64,000 bases of DNA from Cunninghamia lanceolata (taxonomy: Eukaryota; Streptophyta; Pinopsida; Cupressales; Cupressaceae), in assembly GCA_027924645.1 (NCBI GenBank), contig BSBN01001149.1, positions 4,712,001-4,776,000 of the forward strand, written 5' to 3'. The position numbers and the translations under genes were made by a program. Below, piece by piece: positions 11,323 to 22,889 of this stretch. The notes beneath the pieces were generated by a model, which saw nothing but the letters and a program-made list of their open reading frames with translations, was not told the origin of the DNA and did no database searches. Position 1 is the first letter of the stretch. Each line of letters begins with the position of its first letter.

Positions 11323-11760
11323 GTTTTAAATAAAGTAAAAAAGTGTGCCAAATAACTGCAAAATGCTAACAAAAGAACAGTATAAAAAGAGTAATGGTCG
11401 TCTCTTAACAAGGCACAATAAATGGTTGTTTTTCCTTTGCATTGACAAATCTAAGGCTTAACAAACGATAACCCAGAAATTATTGCAAAAGCATTCTCCA
11501 TTTAAAATATTTAGAATGTGTATAAAAGAGGGTACCCAGAAGAGACAATGCACTGCAATTAAGACTCCTACGAGACGCAATTTTGGCTGCTGTCTGCAAT
11601 GGAACCATTGACATTGCACACACTACCTCAGCACGTAATCTGCCAAACAAACAAACAAAGTAATTAGATAATTGGAGCTTCTGTAGTCTGGTATTATTTA
11701 GATATTTTATTTTTGTGAGATTTTATATATTCAAAATTACAGGTCATCCTCCCTGGAGCA
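11323..11760. other. Unassigned DNA
   Basis: Only a short CAAA repeat near 11646-11658 stands out. No domain or element end was recognised. Confidence 0.4.
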
Positions 11761-11850
11761 TGACTAACTGGTAAAAGGCAGTATTACCACTATAATAAAC
11801 AGTGTTTAAATCTCACCCTAGAACCGCCGGGCCTACCACCAGTGAATATG
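11761..11850 (+). repeat. Possible tRNA-derived (SINE head) sequence
   Basis: TGACTAACTGGT at 11761-11772 resembles an A box and TGTTTAAATCT at 11803-11813 a B box, with near-canonical spacing of about 42 bases. It does not fold obviously into a tRNA cloverleaf and has no clear 3' tail, so a functional tRNA gene is unlikely. Confidence 0.25.
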
Positions 11851-13380
11851 TAGTAACATCCAATTATCCTCAATGCTAAGTGAAGAAGGCAGATGGCAAG
11901 ATGCTATTTAAGGCAGAGGGCCGGAGATAGAATTGTAGCTGAAGCAGAAGCAAGAGGGGAATCCAAGATGAAAATAGATGGATCCAGAAGTGATGTATGC
12001 CAAGGCAAAAAAGGAAAAAAGGAGAATCCAGTTGGATTGGACAAGTCCAAAGGAAGCTGAAAACTAATCAAAGGGACATTGGATCCCTAAGTGATGTAGA
12101 AGTCTTGATGTGGACTTGGTGGCAGCAAGTAGCAGAAAATGGCAGCAACCAGACTCGGACTGCTAGACAAGTAGAGGGCAGAAGCAGGCTGCAAAATGAG
12201 TAAGTGAAGTGCTGCATGACTGACGAGATCAAGTATTATGGTCAAAAAAAGTGGTTGAGGACTGCTCTGCAAAAGGCAAGAGCATGCTGGACAGCAGATC
12301 AGGCTAGAAGGAGTGTAGGTTAAAGGAAGTTTGTGAAGTCCTATGGGGTTGGACAGATCAATGAGGCAAGCCGTGGGATTAAGAGGTCTGGTGAAATGGG
12401 TGCTGATAGATTATGTGGATCAAGGATTTGCGATATAAATGAAGGATTTAGAGGATGGCGCAGACATAGTGAGCAGTGCTTGAGTGATCTAGTAACAGTA
12501 AGCTTGCAGAATGGCAGAAGCAGACTGAAGCAAGTAAGTGAAGAGCGACTTGAGGATAAGGGCTGTCAGCTGTGTAGTCATGAACTCTAATCGAGTAAGG
12601 AATTGGGTCCGCAACTTGGAAAAAAACAAAGGTAGTCTATCCAAATCGGGGAGTCCAAACAGCTGAAAGGTAAAGAGCAGGAAGTAAAGTCCATCTGATT
12701 GGCCTTATAACAGGGAGGAGTCCATTCAACAAGGAAAGCTAGATTGGACCTGTAACGTGAAAAGTAGGGCATCTAGCCAATGTGAAGGGATTTGGGCATC
12801 TGAAATTGAGAAGTTGCCAATCTGAATCTAAGTGGTACAGTGAGCAAGCATCAGGGATGAAGCAAAGTGGTTGAGAGTGCCTTGGAGATTGGAGTTCCTA
12901 GGGCATGATTGATCACAATGAGGAAAAGTTGGGTTTCTAGGAAGTCCATCTAGTCGTGAGGAAAATGGATGACTTAGATAGAGGAGTCATGCGATTGGAA
13001 AAGGGATGGAAATGGACACAAGGGAATCCATCTACCAGTGTACAAGAAGCTTGCTGGTAAGTCCGAGAGACACCCTAGGACAGCAAGGGGAAAAGCTTGA
13101 AAGAGTGGTTCAGATGAAAGGCTGAAGACTTGAAGATCCGAGGTGAGCCTATAATGGGACGCAAAGAATCGAAGATGTACTTCAGAGAAGACATCAACAA
13201 ACTCATGGAGTTTACATGATAAGCCATGATGTCGAGTCAAGAATGTAACAGGAGGCACATTGGTCACAAGAGGTCAGTCAATGTTGGAATGTTACCGCAA
13301 GGGTTGTGGTGCTACATAGCTCATGGAGTGATTATCGACAATGTGGCATGCAATAGAGGTGTGCAACAAAAGATTGTTGG
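11851..13380. other. Unassigned purine-rich DNA, insertion site of element C
   Basis: This stretch is rich in G and A on the plus strand, with many short words such as gcagaagcag and aagtgaag, and has only short ORFs with no family motif. It continues across element C at 22560-22884 and across element A at 40229, as the target duplications show. It may be the decayed interior of an older element, but no LTR, primer site or domain supports that. Confidence 0.45.
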
Positions 13381-13385
13381 AGAAC

Positions 13386-14722
13386 TGTTACATCCCCTTT
13401 TGTTTGAACAATAAAATATTAATTATGTTGTTAGTTGAGTACAACTGCTTTCATGTGAATGTGAAAATTATTCGTTGGAAAAATGTATATAATGACTTCT
13501 CTTTATTTGCGAATATTTTCTTACTTATATGTGAAAATGGATTGATGGAAATGATATTAATTATTGCCCGTATCATGGAAATGATTTAACCTTCTTTACT
13601 TGTCGAAGTGGTTGCAAGACAAATAGGTGGCAAGGAAAAAGGGATATCGACAGGGAGAGGGTGATTACAGGGATTGAGAAACAATAATTAGGTCAAAACC
13701 TAAGTCACCGTAGCCTTGGCCAAGGCACATGAGTATAAATATATATATATATATATATATATGTATTTCTAGTATTGACAATGATTTATCTTTTATGTTT
13801 ATTAAATGAGTTTTATGGTGTCTTACCTTGTGGAGTGCTTGGAGTGTATGAGCTGTAATCTTGTTTGTAACTCCCTCTTTTCCACTCCGCACGGGTGCAA
13901 GAAGGGATACACCTTCGTGCATACGTACGTAGTGGGAGCGGTTTTCTTTTTGGGGCATCCATTCTTTCTTGGCATGCATTCACTTCATTATATTGGAGTA
14001 GAGAGAAGCTTTCGCACATTCTATTAAGCATTTTCTTTCATAGGAAGGCGGGGATATAGGAGAAAGAGGATATCAATCTGAAGTGTCTCTAACGGAGCAA
14101 TACCATTAAGCATGCAAGTTTTGAGGATTATTGGTGCATCTTTCTGAGAACTTTTGTCAACTCTGTTTTGTGCTATTGTCAAGCGGCCATAGAAGTCGCT
14201 GTCACCTATTTCAGTTGTTAGAGTAGTCATGACTAGCTTATCCCGACACCGAAAGTCTTGTCAGGCAAGATCATAAATCTTCATTATAGTTCGTTTTATC
14301 ATAGTGTTTGATGATCGAAGTAACTCGTATCATACTATCTCTCTCTATTCATGATTCTAAGTTTCTGGATCAGTTTTTTGAAATCTGTATATGCATTTCA
14401 TTCTTCAAGCTTTTCGAGTCTGCTGAAGCTTAGATCCTCTTGATACTTGGCTTGTGTATATTTATATATATAAGCATATATATATATAATCATTTCTATT
14501 ACTACAGTTTGTGTATTATATTTACACTGAAAAACGAAACTGCTGTACCTATATGAAAGAGTAATTTCTATCTATATATTTCTATTCTGCGTTTACTTCG
14601 AACTGAAAGTTTGTCAAGTCATGTATGATACCATGCAAAAACCTGCAATCATAAACAAAAGAAGAAAATACTGAATTAATAACAATGTCGAGCAAGAGTG
14701 AAGGCTGACGACATAGTAGTGT

Positions 14723-14773
<51 letters not shown>

Positions 14774-15338
14774 TAGAAATCCTTGGCCAAGGTTACGATG
14801 CAGATTAGACATCTGTCATCGATCAAGTACCAGATATACCACTGGTTAGAATGATCTTTCCAGTTAGGGGGTACCTATAGGGAAAAGGTCGATCGGGAGG
14901 TATAGGTCTTGACACCAAGCTCAGAGGCACGTTGTTGTTAATTGATTCCTGTCATCACCCTCATGAAGGGTCGGGTCGGGTTTCTTCAGTAGAAGAAGCA
15001 CAGGAGACCAATTGGTCTTGGTTGGGTGGTTAAAACCCTTGTTGATATTTTTTTTTCCAAAATCCAGAGGAGGATCTACAAACAAAATCAGCAGGAAGCT
15101 ATTCAAGTTGTACTTCTCTTAATCTCTCTTATTATTTGAGTTTCGTTGAAGAAAGTTAGTTAGTTTATTATTGGTTTCATGTAATCTGTTAGAAAAGATT
15201 GTTTCAGCTGAAATTGAAAGTTGGTTGCAAACTTGAAATTTTTTTTTATTTGCATAGATAGTTAATCTAGTTAATCTTTCTGCTGAAATTCTGTTAATAG
15301 ATAATTTTCTATTCTGTTAAATTAAAGTGGGTGTAACA
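13386..15338 (+). repeat. 5' LTR of element C
   Basis: 1953 bp, TG...CA ends, inner end abutting the primer site two bases later. It carries TA runs near 13738-13762 and 14727-14772. It is collinear with 20588-22554. Confidence 0.93.
14727..14772. repeat. (TA)n microsatellite in the 5' LTR of element C
   Basis: A 46-base TA run. The matching site in the 3' LTR (21963-21991) is shorter, so the tract has changed length since insertion. Confidence 0.95.
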
Positions 15339-15340
15339 TA

Positions 15341-15353
15341 TGGTATCAGAGCT
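15341..15353 (+). other. Primer-binding site of element C (tRNA-iMet)
   Basis: TGGTATCAGAGCT, the standard plant initiator-Met primer site, two bases after the LTR end. Confidence 0.95.
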
Positions 15354-15426
15354 ACCAGGTTCTACACTGAACCTTGGGGCTCATCATGCTTAGAACATTG
15401 AAAACAGTTATTAATGTCTCTTCAGG

Positions 15427-15786
15427 ATGGTATTGATAAGAAAAACACCCCGGAAAAAGGTTCAAGACCCTGTATCCATTCGACTATGGAAAATCAGACT
15501 ATCTTATGATTACTCAAGTTGTTCACCTCCAACAGATTCGGAGGCAATAGACAAAGTTATGAAAAGACTTCGGAGGGAGAGAAGGAAATGGACAGTCTCT
15601 GGAAAAGAGAAAGTAAAGTCTGCCATAATTGCAGAAGTAAATAAGACCAAAACCAAAGATCAAACTAAACCAGAAACATCTGAGGGAGATCGAGTTCTAA
15701 CTCCTGGATATAAACTTATTCCATTTTCAGAGTTTAGTGATCAGGAGGAACCTATCACTGATAATGAAGATGATTCAAAAGACTGA
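15427..15786 (+). CDS. Small extra ORF upstream of gag in element C, function unknown
   Basis: This intact 119-codon ORF begins with ATG 73 bases after the primer site and ends with TGA. The product is basic at the N-terminus (MVLIRKTPRKKVQ, later RLRRERRKW) and acidic at the C-terminus (SDQEEPITDNEDDSKD). It has no zinc knuckle and no predicted membrane segment. It is not the Gag core, which starts about 270 bases later in another frame. I do not recognise a family. It stayed open while gag and pol decayed, which at this length could be chance. It might be an RNA-binding accessory protein or a detached Gag N-terminus. Confidence 0.5.
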   Translation: MVLIRKTPRKKVQDPVSIRLWKIRLSYDYSSCSPPTDSEAIDKVMKRLRRERRKWTVSGKEKVKSAIIAEVNKTKTKDQTKPETSEGDRVLTPGYKLIPFSEFSDQEEPITDNEDDSKD

Positions 15787-15876
15787 TCACAGAAAGTGAT
15801 GATCATTTTGTATTGCAATAAATCTATCACAGGAAGTGATAGAAATTTTGTAATTATCTATCACAGGCAGTGATAG
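15786..15876 (+). promoter_or_regulatory. Three similar short hairpins between the small ORF and gag (element C)
   Basis: Three inverted repeats share one design: ATCAC-agaaa-GTGAT (15786-15800), TCTATCAC-aggaa-GTGATAGA (15823-15843) and CTATCAC-aggca-GTGATAG (15858-15876). Stems are 5, 8 and 7 bp with 5-base purine-rich loops. They begin at the stop of the small ORF and precede gag by about 180 bases. In the RNA they could act in packaging, dimerisation or translation of the second ORF; that role is inference. Confidence 0.6.
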
Positions 15877-16057
15877 TCTTTCTTTTTATAAATAAATGGA
15901 AAATTTTGTACCATTTGTACTTAATATGAGCTTCAAATGATTTTTTTTTTATGCAAAGGAAGATTCCTTAAATACAGTGGAAAACTACTAAATAACAATA
16001 ACTCACAACCCAAAAAACTAATTAAAACTCTTAAATTTCTTCAGGAACTTCATTGGA

Positions 16058-17100
16058 ATGGAATATTCTGGAAATGAGTTCAGAGAAGATCAGAACAATG
16101 GCCCCATGGATAAACTGGATCAACTTCTGAACATGATGAAAACCACTCAGGACAGATTAGCCCACCTAGAGAGACGGGTAGAAGGGCAATCTAAGACAAG
16201 AGTAGAAGGATCTGAAAACCATAGTGACCGGCATGAAGATAACTCGAAAACCTTAAGTTTAGGACTCAAGAGGAGCAGATTGGCTGATGAGTTAGCCAAT
16301 TATATGAAAAAGATAAAACCTCCTAAATTTGAAGGTTCTACTTCGGGAGATGTCGCGGAAGCCTGGCTAACAGAAATGGAGAAGTACTTTGAACTTCGAG
16401 ACTATTCCAATAACTCTAAAGCAACATGGGCAGCTTACCAGTTGGCAGGAGAAGCTGCCACATGGTGGGAAAACAAAATGGCTGAAATGGGATTGGCAGT
16501 AGCTGATGTGTCTCGGGAGCAATTGGTGAAGATATTCCGCCAAAGATGGCTGCCCCAGTTATTCTATGACCAAAACTGTTGGATTTTGAAAACCTCAGGC
16601 AGGGATCCCTAACTGTGAACGAATACTGGGAGAAATATACCCGACTACTCAAATATGTCCCACAGTACCAACAAGATGAAAACTTTTGAGTACGAAAGTT
16701 CATTATGGGGTTAAACAATCGTATTGGGGGACCAGTAGATGTTTTAGCACCCCGAACTATGGATGAGGCTTATGAGAAAGTTGTTCGACAAGAACAGAGG
16801 TTAAAGAAAGATGATTCCTTCAGGGACAGAAAGCACAACAAGGGTAAGTGGGACCAGAATCAATAGAATTTCAAGAAGAAGGGATACAAGAATAACCAGT
16901 TCAAAAAGAACAATAACAATCCTCGGAAGGATGAAAACTTCTCTAATAAAAGCACTGAAAAGAAAGGACCACCAGGAGGATGTTTTAATTGTGGAGAACA
17001 CTATGCAAATCAGTGCCCCTTTAAGAGTCAACAAGGACAGCAACAACGAAAGCCCCTACCACCTCAACAGACCATATTTTAGCAAAGAATTCATGCAACA
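16058..17100 (+). pseudogene. gag of element C (frameshifted)
   Basis: The first 184 codons hold a short coiled-coil-like start and the retrotransposon Gag core (KPPKFEGSTSGDVAEAWLTE, then AATWWENKMAEMG). The frame breaks near 16590; the rest (NEYWEKYTRLLKYVPQY, VRKFIMGLNNRIGG) continues one frame over, with TGA at 16687 and TAG at 16864 and 17080. The zinc knuckle is CFNCGEHYANQC, spaced CX2CX2HX4C, two residues shorter than the usual CX2CX4HX4C, so it may not bind zinc normally. The nucleocapsid tail is basic and Asn/Gln-rich. Confidence 0.88.
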
Positions 17101-17490
17101 GTTGACAATAGACAAGCGGAGTACCAGGTTGCTCCTATAGAAACTCCAGGTTTGCTTTATGGAAACCCAATAACTATTTTAATAAATACAGGAGCCACTG
17201 AATGTTTTATATCACCTAAGTTACTGGGAAGGTTCCCTAAAAGAATTGGGTTTATGGCTAAATCATGGATGGTTAAATATGCTAATCAGACGAGAGCTCG
17301 GGTAAAGCAATGTCTGTTTGAAGCAAATATTGAATTTCCAGACTTCACTACAGAGGTCAACCTTTACGTAGCACCTCTAGGGTCCTATGATGTGATCATT
17401 GGAATGAATTGGTTAAAAGAACTTAGGGCTAAGGTCGACTGTTATGCTAAGATAGTAGAATGCATAGTTGATTTAGGGAATCCAGTGTGA
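17101..17490 (+). pseudogene. Retropepsin of element C, active-site Asp changed to Asn
   Basis: The domain follows gag in the same frame. The active site reads ILINTGATECFIS where the family has ILIDTGAT: the catalytic Asp codon has become AAT, a single G-to-A change expected to abolish cleavage. The later family motif appears as YDVIIGMNWL, as in normal chromoviral proteases. The frame closes at a TGA (17488-17490), probably from TGG, since the sequence reads on in frame into RT. The enzyme would have processed Gag-Pol. Confidence 0.9.
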
Positions 17491-17517
17491 ATTCAAGGGA
17501 AACAACGAGAAGTTAAG

Positions 17518-19020
17518 GTGCGGCAAATTTCGGCTATGCAGCTAAAAAGAAATAGAAGGAAGGGATGCAAATTGTTTGTGGTCAAGATGGAAGCGGTCAG
17601 TGAAGGGACAGAGCATTCCCAGAATAGGAAGAGAAAATTGGGAATTGAAGATGAGGAAGAAATCTTCACTGAAAAATACCCTTATCTCCAGGAATATCGA
17701 GATGTATTTCCCGAGGAACTACCTGGGTTACCACCTAGAAGAATTTTTGATTTTGCTATTGACCTTGTACCAGGGGCTGAACCTGTTTCAAAAGTACCTT
17801 ACCGTATGACCACCTTAGAGCTGGTAGAGTTAAAAGCACAATTACAGGAATTAATGGATAAAGGTTTGATTCGGCCAAGTGTTTCACCATGGGGTGCCCC
17901 AGTGATTTTTGTTAAAAAGAAGGATGGGACTCTTCGTCTATGTATAGACTACCGAATGTTAAATAAGCTTACCATCAAGAACAAATATCCCTTACCTCGA
18001 ATAGATGATCTGTTTGATCAGATGAAAGGGGCTGTAGTATTTTCAAAAATAGATTTGAGATCGGGATATCATCAACTTAGGTTCAAAGAAGAAGACATTC
18101 ATAAGACGACTTTCAGAACTAGATATGGGGCACTATGGGTTCACAGTTCTACCATTTGGGCTTACTAATGCCCCAGCCGCATTCATGAATTTGATGAACA
18201 GCGTATTTAGAGATAACCTGGATAAGTTTGTATTGGTATTTTTAAATGACATTCTTATTTACTCCAAAAATGAGGAAGAGCACCTACAACACCTTCAAAT
18301 AGTTCTTCAGCGGTTAAGGGAACACAAACTTTATGGAAAATTGTCAAAATGTACCTTCTTTCAGAAAGAGATACAATATTTGGGGCATGTTATATCAGCT
18401 AAAGGAATTGCAGTGGACCTTGCTAAGATCAAAGCCTTAGTGGATTGGCCAGTACCAAAGAATGTTCCTGAGGTTAGGAGTTTCATGGGATTAGCTGGGT
18501 ATTATAGGAGATTTGTCAGAGATTTTTCTAAAATTGCTCATCCCATTACCTCTCTTCAAAGAAAAGGAAAAAGATTTGAATGGACTAAAAAATGTCAAGA
18601 AGCATTTGATCTATTAAAGGAAAAACTAACAACCACTCCAATATTGACAGTACCGGATCCTAATGGTCGTTTTGTGGTTATAACAGATGCATCGGGAGAA
18701 GGATTGGGCAGAGTATTAATGTAAGAAGGAAAGGTAGTGACTTATGAATCCCGAAAACTGAAACAATATGAGCAAAATTATGCACCCCATGATTTAGAGT
18801 TGGCAGCTATTGTTCATGCTCTGCAAATGTGGCGACATTATTTGTTGGGAAAAATTTTTGAACTCAAGACAGATCATCAAGGTTTGAAATATATATACAC
18901 ACAACCCAATCTAAATGCTCGACATAGGAGATGGATGGAGTTAATCGCCGATTATGATTTTGAGATCAGTTACATTAAGGGCAAAGAAAATAGAGTAACT
19001 TATGCCTTGAGTCGACGAAA
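17518..19020 (+). pseudogene. Reverse transcriptase and RNase H of element C
   Basis: RT motifs in order: [45 protein letters not shown] (catalytic Asp present), then after a frameshift between 18125 and 18168 [12 protein letters not shown] and [12 protein letters not shown]. The last should be F(I/V)DD; the first Asp is now Asn (AAT), which should kill polymerase activity. RNase H follows ([12 protein letters not shown], then HALQMWRHYLLG and TDHQGLKYI). A TAA at 18722 interrupts it. The family end motif VADALSR has become VTYALSR. Confidence 0.92.
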
Positions 19021-20500
19021 ACATATAACGGCAATGGTATCCATCAACACTGATTTTAGAACCCAGGTGATTCAAAAATTGGAAGAAGATGAATATTATT
19101 TGCAAGTTCGGGAAGCTCTACAATCAAATCCACAGGAGCCTAAATATGAAGGTTTTCACATTGAAGTAGATGGACTTTTGAGATTTACAGGTAGAATGTA
19201 TATTCCAAAGTCTTCTGAATTAAGGAAAAAGATATGGAAAGAAGTTCACACGGCGCCATATTCAGGACACCCCGGAGTAACCAAGATGTTGGCTGATGTC
19301 AAACCATTATATTTTTGGAGGGGAATGAAAAAGGACGCAACTAGATTTGTGGCAGAATGTTTCGAATGTCAGAAGGTAAAAGTAGAGCATCAACATCCAG
19401 CAGGTCTACTTCAGCCCCATAGCGCACCTAATTGGAAATGGCAAATTATTAGCATGGATTTTGTACAAGGTTTACCTTTGACTAGGAACAGGCATGATGC
19501 CATATTGGTGGTAGTGGATAAACTCACAAAAGTGGCACATTTCATACCAGCGAGTTTAACGAATAGGGCACGAGTGATCACCCGAAAATTTGTACAGGAG
19601 ATTTTTCGTCTCCATGGAATACCAAAAAAGATCATATCTGATAGGGATGCCCGGATGACATCCAGATTTTGGCAAACCTTATTTTCAGCCTTGGGGACTC
19701 AGTTAAATATTAGTACAGCATATCATCTCGAGACAGATGGTCAGACGGAGAAGGTAAATCAAATTTTAGAAGATTTACTTAGAATGTACTGTATATATCA
19801 ACAATACAGGTGGGAAGAATATTTACCCTTGGTAGAATTTGCCTATAACAATTCATATCAGTCAGCAATAAAAATGGCACCTTTCGAGGCACTATATGGC
19901 AGGAAATGTAGAACCCCTATAAGTTGGTATAGGTGGGAAGACAGGATCATTCTAGAACCTGAGATGCTTCAAGAAATGGAGGAGCAAGTAAGAATAATCA
20001 GACAGAGACTGAAAGAAGCCAATGACAGGCAAAAGAGTTATGCTGATGCAAAACGTGTTCCCAGACAGTTTGTAGTGGGAGAAAAAGTTCTTTTACGAGT
20101 GAAACCACAGAAAAGCTCTATAAAATTTGGGAAAGCCTCTAAGTTAGGCCCAAGATACGTGGGACCTATTGAAGTTCTTGAAATCATCAATCCTGTGGCT
20201 TACAGAATTGCTCTACCCCCGACTCTCACCAGAATTCACAATGTATTTCATATTTCTTATCTTAAGAAATATTATGCAGACTTTGAGCATATGATTGATT
20301 GGAAATCATTGCAGGTACGGGACCCTGGGGTGATCACAATAGAGCCACTCCGAGTACTCAAGATACATAAGTTGCACTTATGTAATCGCGAGGTGGTACA
20401 ATGTAAGGTCCAGTGGGACCAGTATACAGAAGAGAATGCCACTTGGGAAGATTATGATGAGATCCATCAAAAATTTCCTTATTTATTTCCAAACAATTGA
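19021..20500 (+). pseudogene. Integrase with chromodomain of element C
   Basis: One frame is open from 18737 to 20500. It holds the HHCC zinc domain (HTAPYSGHPG ... CFECQ), the catalytic core with Asp in SMDFVQGLP, Asp in IISDRDARM and Glu in DGQTEKVNQ, the GPY/F-type domain (LGPRYVGPIEVLE, VFHISYLKKY) and a C-terminal chromodomain-like segment (VQCKVQWDQY, ENATWEDYDE). The chromodomain would steer insertion to particular chromatin. The DDE triad is intact, so the segment alone looks functional, but upstream defects make the element dead. Confidence 0.92.
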
Positions 20501-20572
20501 GACTGATGTAAAAACTATGTGGTTAAACCTTTTTATTGCTTATTGATAAATAATCATCGAGGACAATGATTC

Positions 20573-20587
20573 TTGAGGGGAAGAATA
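20573..20587 (+). other. Polypurine tract of element C
   Basis: TTGAGGGGAAGAATA lies directly before the 3' LTR, the expected place for plus-strand priming. Confidence 0.8.
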
Positions 20588-21960
20588 TGTTACATCCCCT
20601 TTTGTTTGAACAATGAAATATTAATTATATTGTTAGTTGAGTACAACTGCTTTCGTGTGAATGTGAAAATTATTTGTTGGAAAAATGTATATAATGACTT
20701 CTCTTTATTTGCGAATATTTTCTTACTTATATGTGAAAATGGATTGATGGAAATGATATTAAATATTGTTCGTATCATGGAAATGATTTAACCTTCTTTA
20801 CTTGTTGAAGTGGTTGCAGGACAAACAGCTGGCAAGGAAAAAGGGATATCAACAGGGAGAGGGTGATTACAGGAATTGAAAAACAATAATTAAGTCAAAA
20901 CCTAAGTCACCGTAGCCTTGGCCAAGGCACATGAGTATAAATATATATATATGTATTTCTAGTAGTGAGAATGATTTATCTTTATGTTTATTAAATGAGT
21001 TTTATGGTGTCTTACCTTGTGGAGCGCTTGGAGTATGTGAGCTATAATCTTGTTTGTAACTCCCTCTTTTCCACTCCGCACAGGTGCAAGAAGGGATACA
21101 CCTTCTTGCATACGTACGTAGTGGGAGCGGTTTTCTTTTTGGGGCGTCCATTCTTTCTTGGCATGCATTCACTTCATTATATTGGAGTAGAGAGAAGCTT
21201 TTGCACATTCTATTAAGCATTTTCTTTCATAGGAAGGCGGGGATATAGGAGAAAGAGGATATCAATCTGAAGTGTCTCTGACGGAGCATTACCATTAAGC
21301 ATGCAAGTTTTGAGGATTATTGGTACATCTTTCTGAGAACTTTTGTCAACTATGTTTTGTGCTACTGTCAAGCGGCCATAGAAGTCGATGTCACCTATTT
21401 CGATTGTTAGAGCAGTCGCGGCTAGCTTATCCCGACACCGAAAGTCCTGTCAAGCAAGATCATAAATCTTCATTATAGTTTGTTTTATCATTGTATTTGA
21501 TGATCGAAGTAACTCGTATCATACTATCTCTCTCTATTCATGATTTTGAGTTTCTGGATTAGTTTTCTGAAATCTATATATGCATTTCATTCTTCAAGCT
21601 TTTTGAGTCTGCTGAAGCTTAGATCCTCTTGATACTTGGCTTGTGTATATTTATATATATAAGCATATATTTATATATATATATATATGATTATATATAT
21701 ATATATATGATTATATATATATAATCATTTCTATTACTACAACTTGTGTATTATAGTTACACTGAAAAACAAAACTGTTGTACGTATATGAAAGTAATTT
21801 CTGTCTATATATTTCTGTTCTGCATTTACTTCGAACTGAAAGTTTGTCAAGTAAGTCATGTATGATACCATGCAAAAACCTGCAATCATAAACAAAAGAA
21901 GAAAATACTGAATTAATAACAATGCCGAGCAAGGGTGAAGGCTGACGACACAGTAGTGTC

Positions 21961-21991
<31 letters not shown>

Positions 21992-22554
21992 CTAGAAATC
22001 CTTGGCCAAGGTTACGATGCAGATTAGGCATCTGTCAGCGATCAAGTACCAGATATACCACTGGTCAGAATGATCTTTCCAATTAGGGGGTACCTATAGA
22101 GAAAAGATCGATCAGGAGGTATAGATCTTGACACCAGGCTCAGAGGCACGTTGTTGTTAATTGATTCCTGTCATCACCCTCGTGAAGGGTCGGGTTTCTT
22201 CAGTAGAAGAAGCACGGGAGACCAGTTGGTCTTGGTTGGGTGGTTAAAACCCTTGTTGATATTTCTTTTTCCAAAATCCAGAGGAGGATCTACAAACAAA
22301 ATCAGCAAGAAGCTATTCAGGTTGTACTTCTCTTAATCTCTTATTATTTGAGTTTTGTTGAAGAAAGTTAGTTAATTTATTATTGGTTTCATGTAATCTG
22401 TTAAAAAAGATTGTTTCAGCTGAAATTGAAAGTTGGTTGCAAACTTGATCTTTTTTTTTATTTGCATAGATAGTTAGTTAATCTAGTTAATCTTTCTGCT
22501 GAAATTTTGTTAATAGATAATTTTCTATTCTGTTAAATTAAAGTGGGTGTAACA
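20588..22554 (+). repeat. 3' LTR of element C
   Basis: 1967 bp and collinear with the 5' LTR. Length differences are mostly in TA tracts. Confidence 0.93.
21656..21724. repeat. Compound TA/TGAT microsatellite in the 3' LTR of element C
   Basis: TA runs separated by ATGATTA, repeated about three times. The equivalent 5' LTR site (near 14459-14490) is much simpler, so it expanded after insertion. Confidence 0.85.
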
Positions 22555-22559
22555 AGAAC

Positions 22560-22884
22560 CAAAGGGACGAAATGTGACCTTGAAAGTTGGTTAAGAGTGA
22601 TTGAGATATGGGACTGCTCAGTGCTAGAAATGAAAAGAGGCCTACACAATTGGATCGGTGGCTAAGCTAGTCTTCTAATGTGTTTTGCAAGGGTAGGGTC
22701 CCGAGCGACGAGGAAGACTAGTAGTTTGTAGTTGTGTGCCAAGGGCACGAGTCAAAAGACACATAGTGTTGCAGCAGAAAGTCCACAAAGTGGTTGAGTA
22801 TGAGGGGGACCTACTGGAGAGTTGCATCATGAGTTGGACTTGGTGATCGAACAATACCAAAAAGTTCAAGGCATAGAACTAGAA
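22560..22884. other. Unassigned DNA between elements C and A
   Basis: Continuation of the purine-rich sequence left of C; its far end continues at 40229. No coding domain was recognised. Confidence 0.5.
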
Positions 22885-22889
22885 GACTT

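Larger units (their letters stand above)
13386..22554 (+). mobile_element. Element C: complete but degraded Ty3/gypsy chromovirus (Tekay/Del-like)
   Basis: Two LTRs (13386-15338 and 20588-22554) flank a primer site, extra ORF, gag, protease, RT, RNase H, integrase and chromodomain in gypsy order. AGAAC lies directly outside both ends (13381-13385 and 22555-22559), a perfect 5-bp target duplication. The LTRs begin TGTTACATCCCC and end GTGTAACA and are roughly 96% alike in the stretch I compared. Two frameshifts, several stops and changed catalytic residues make it inactive. The C-terminal chromodomain suggests Tekay/Del; the clade call is inference. Confidence 0.93.

Noticed and set aside
14582..14812. 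ORF with a long Tyr-Ile repeat
   Set aside because: It is the translation of a TA microsatellite.
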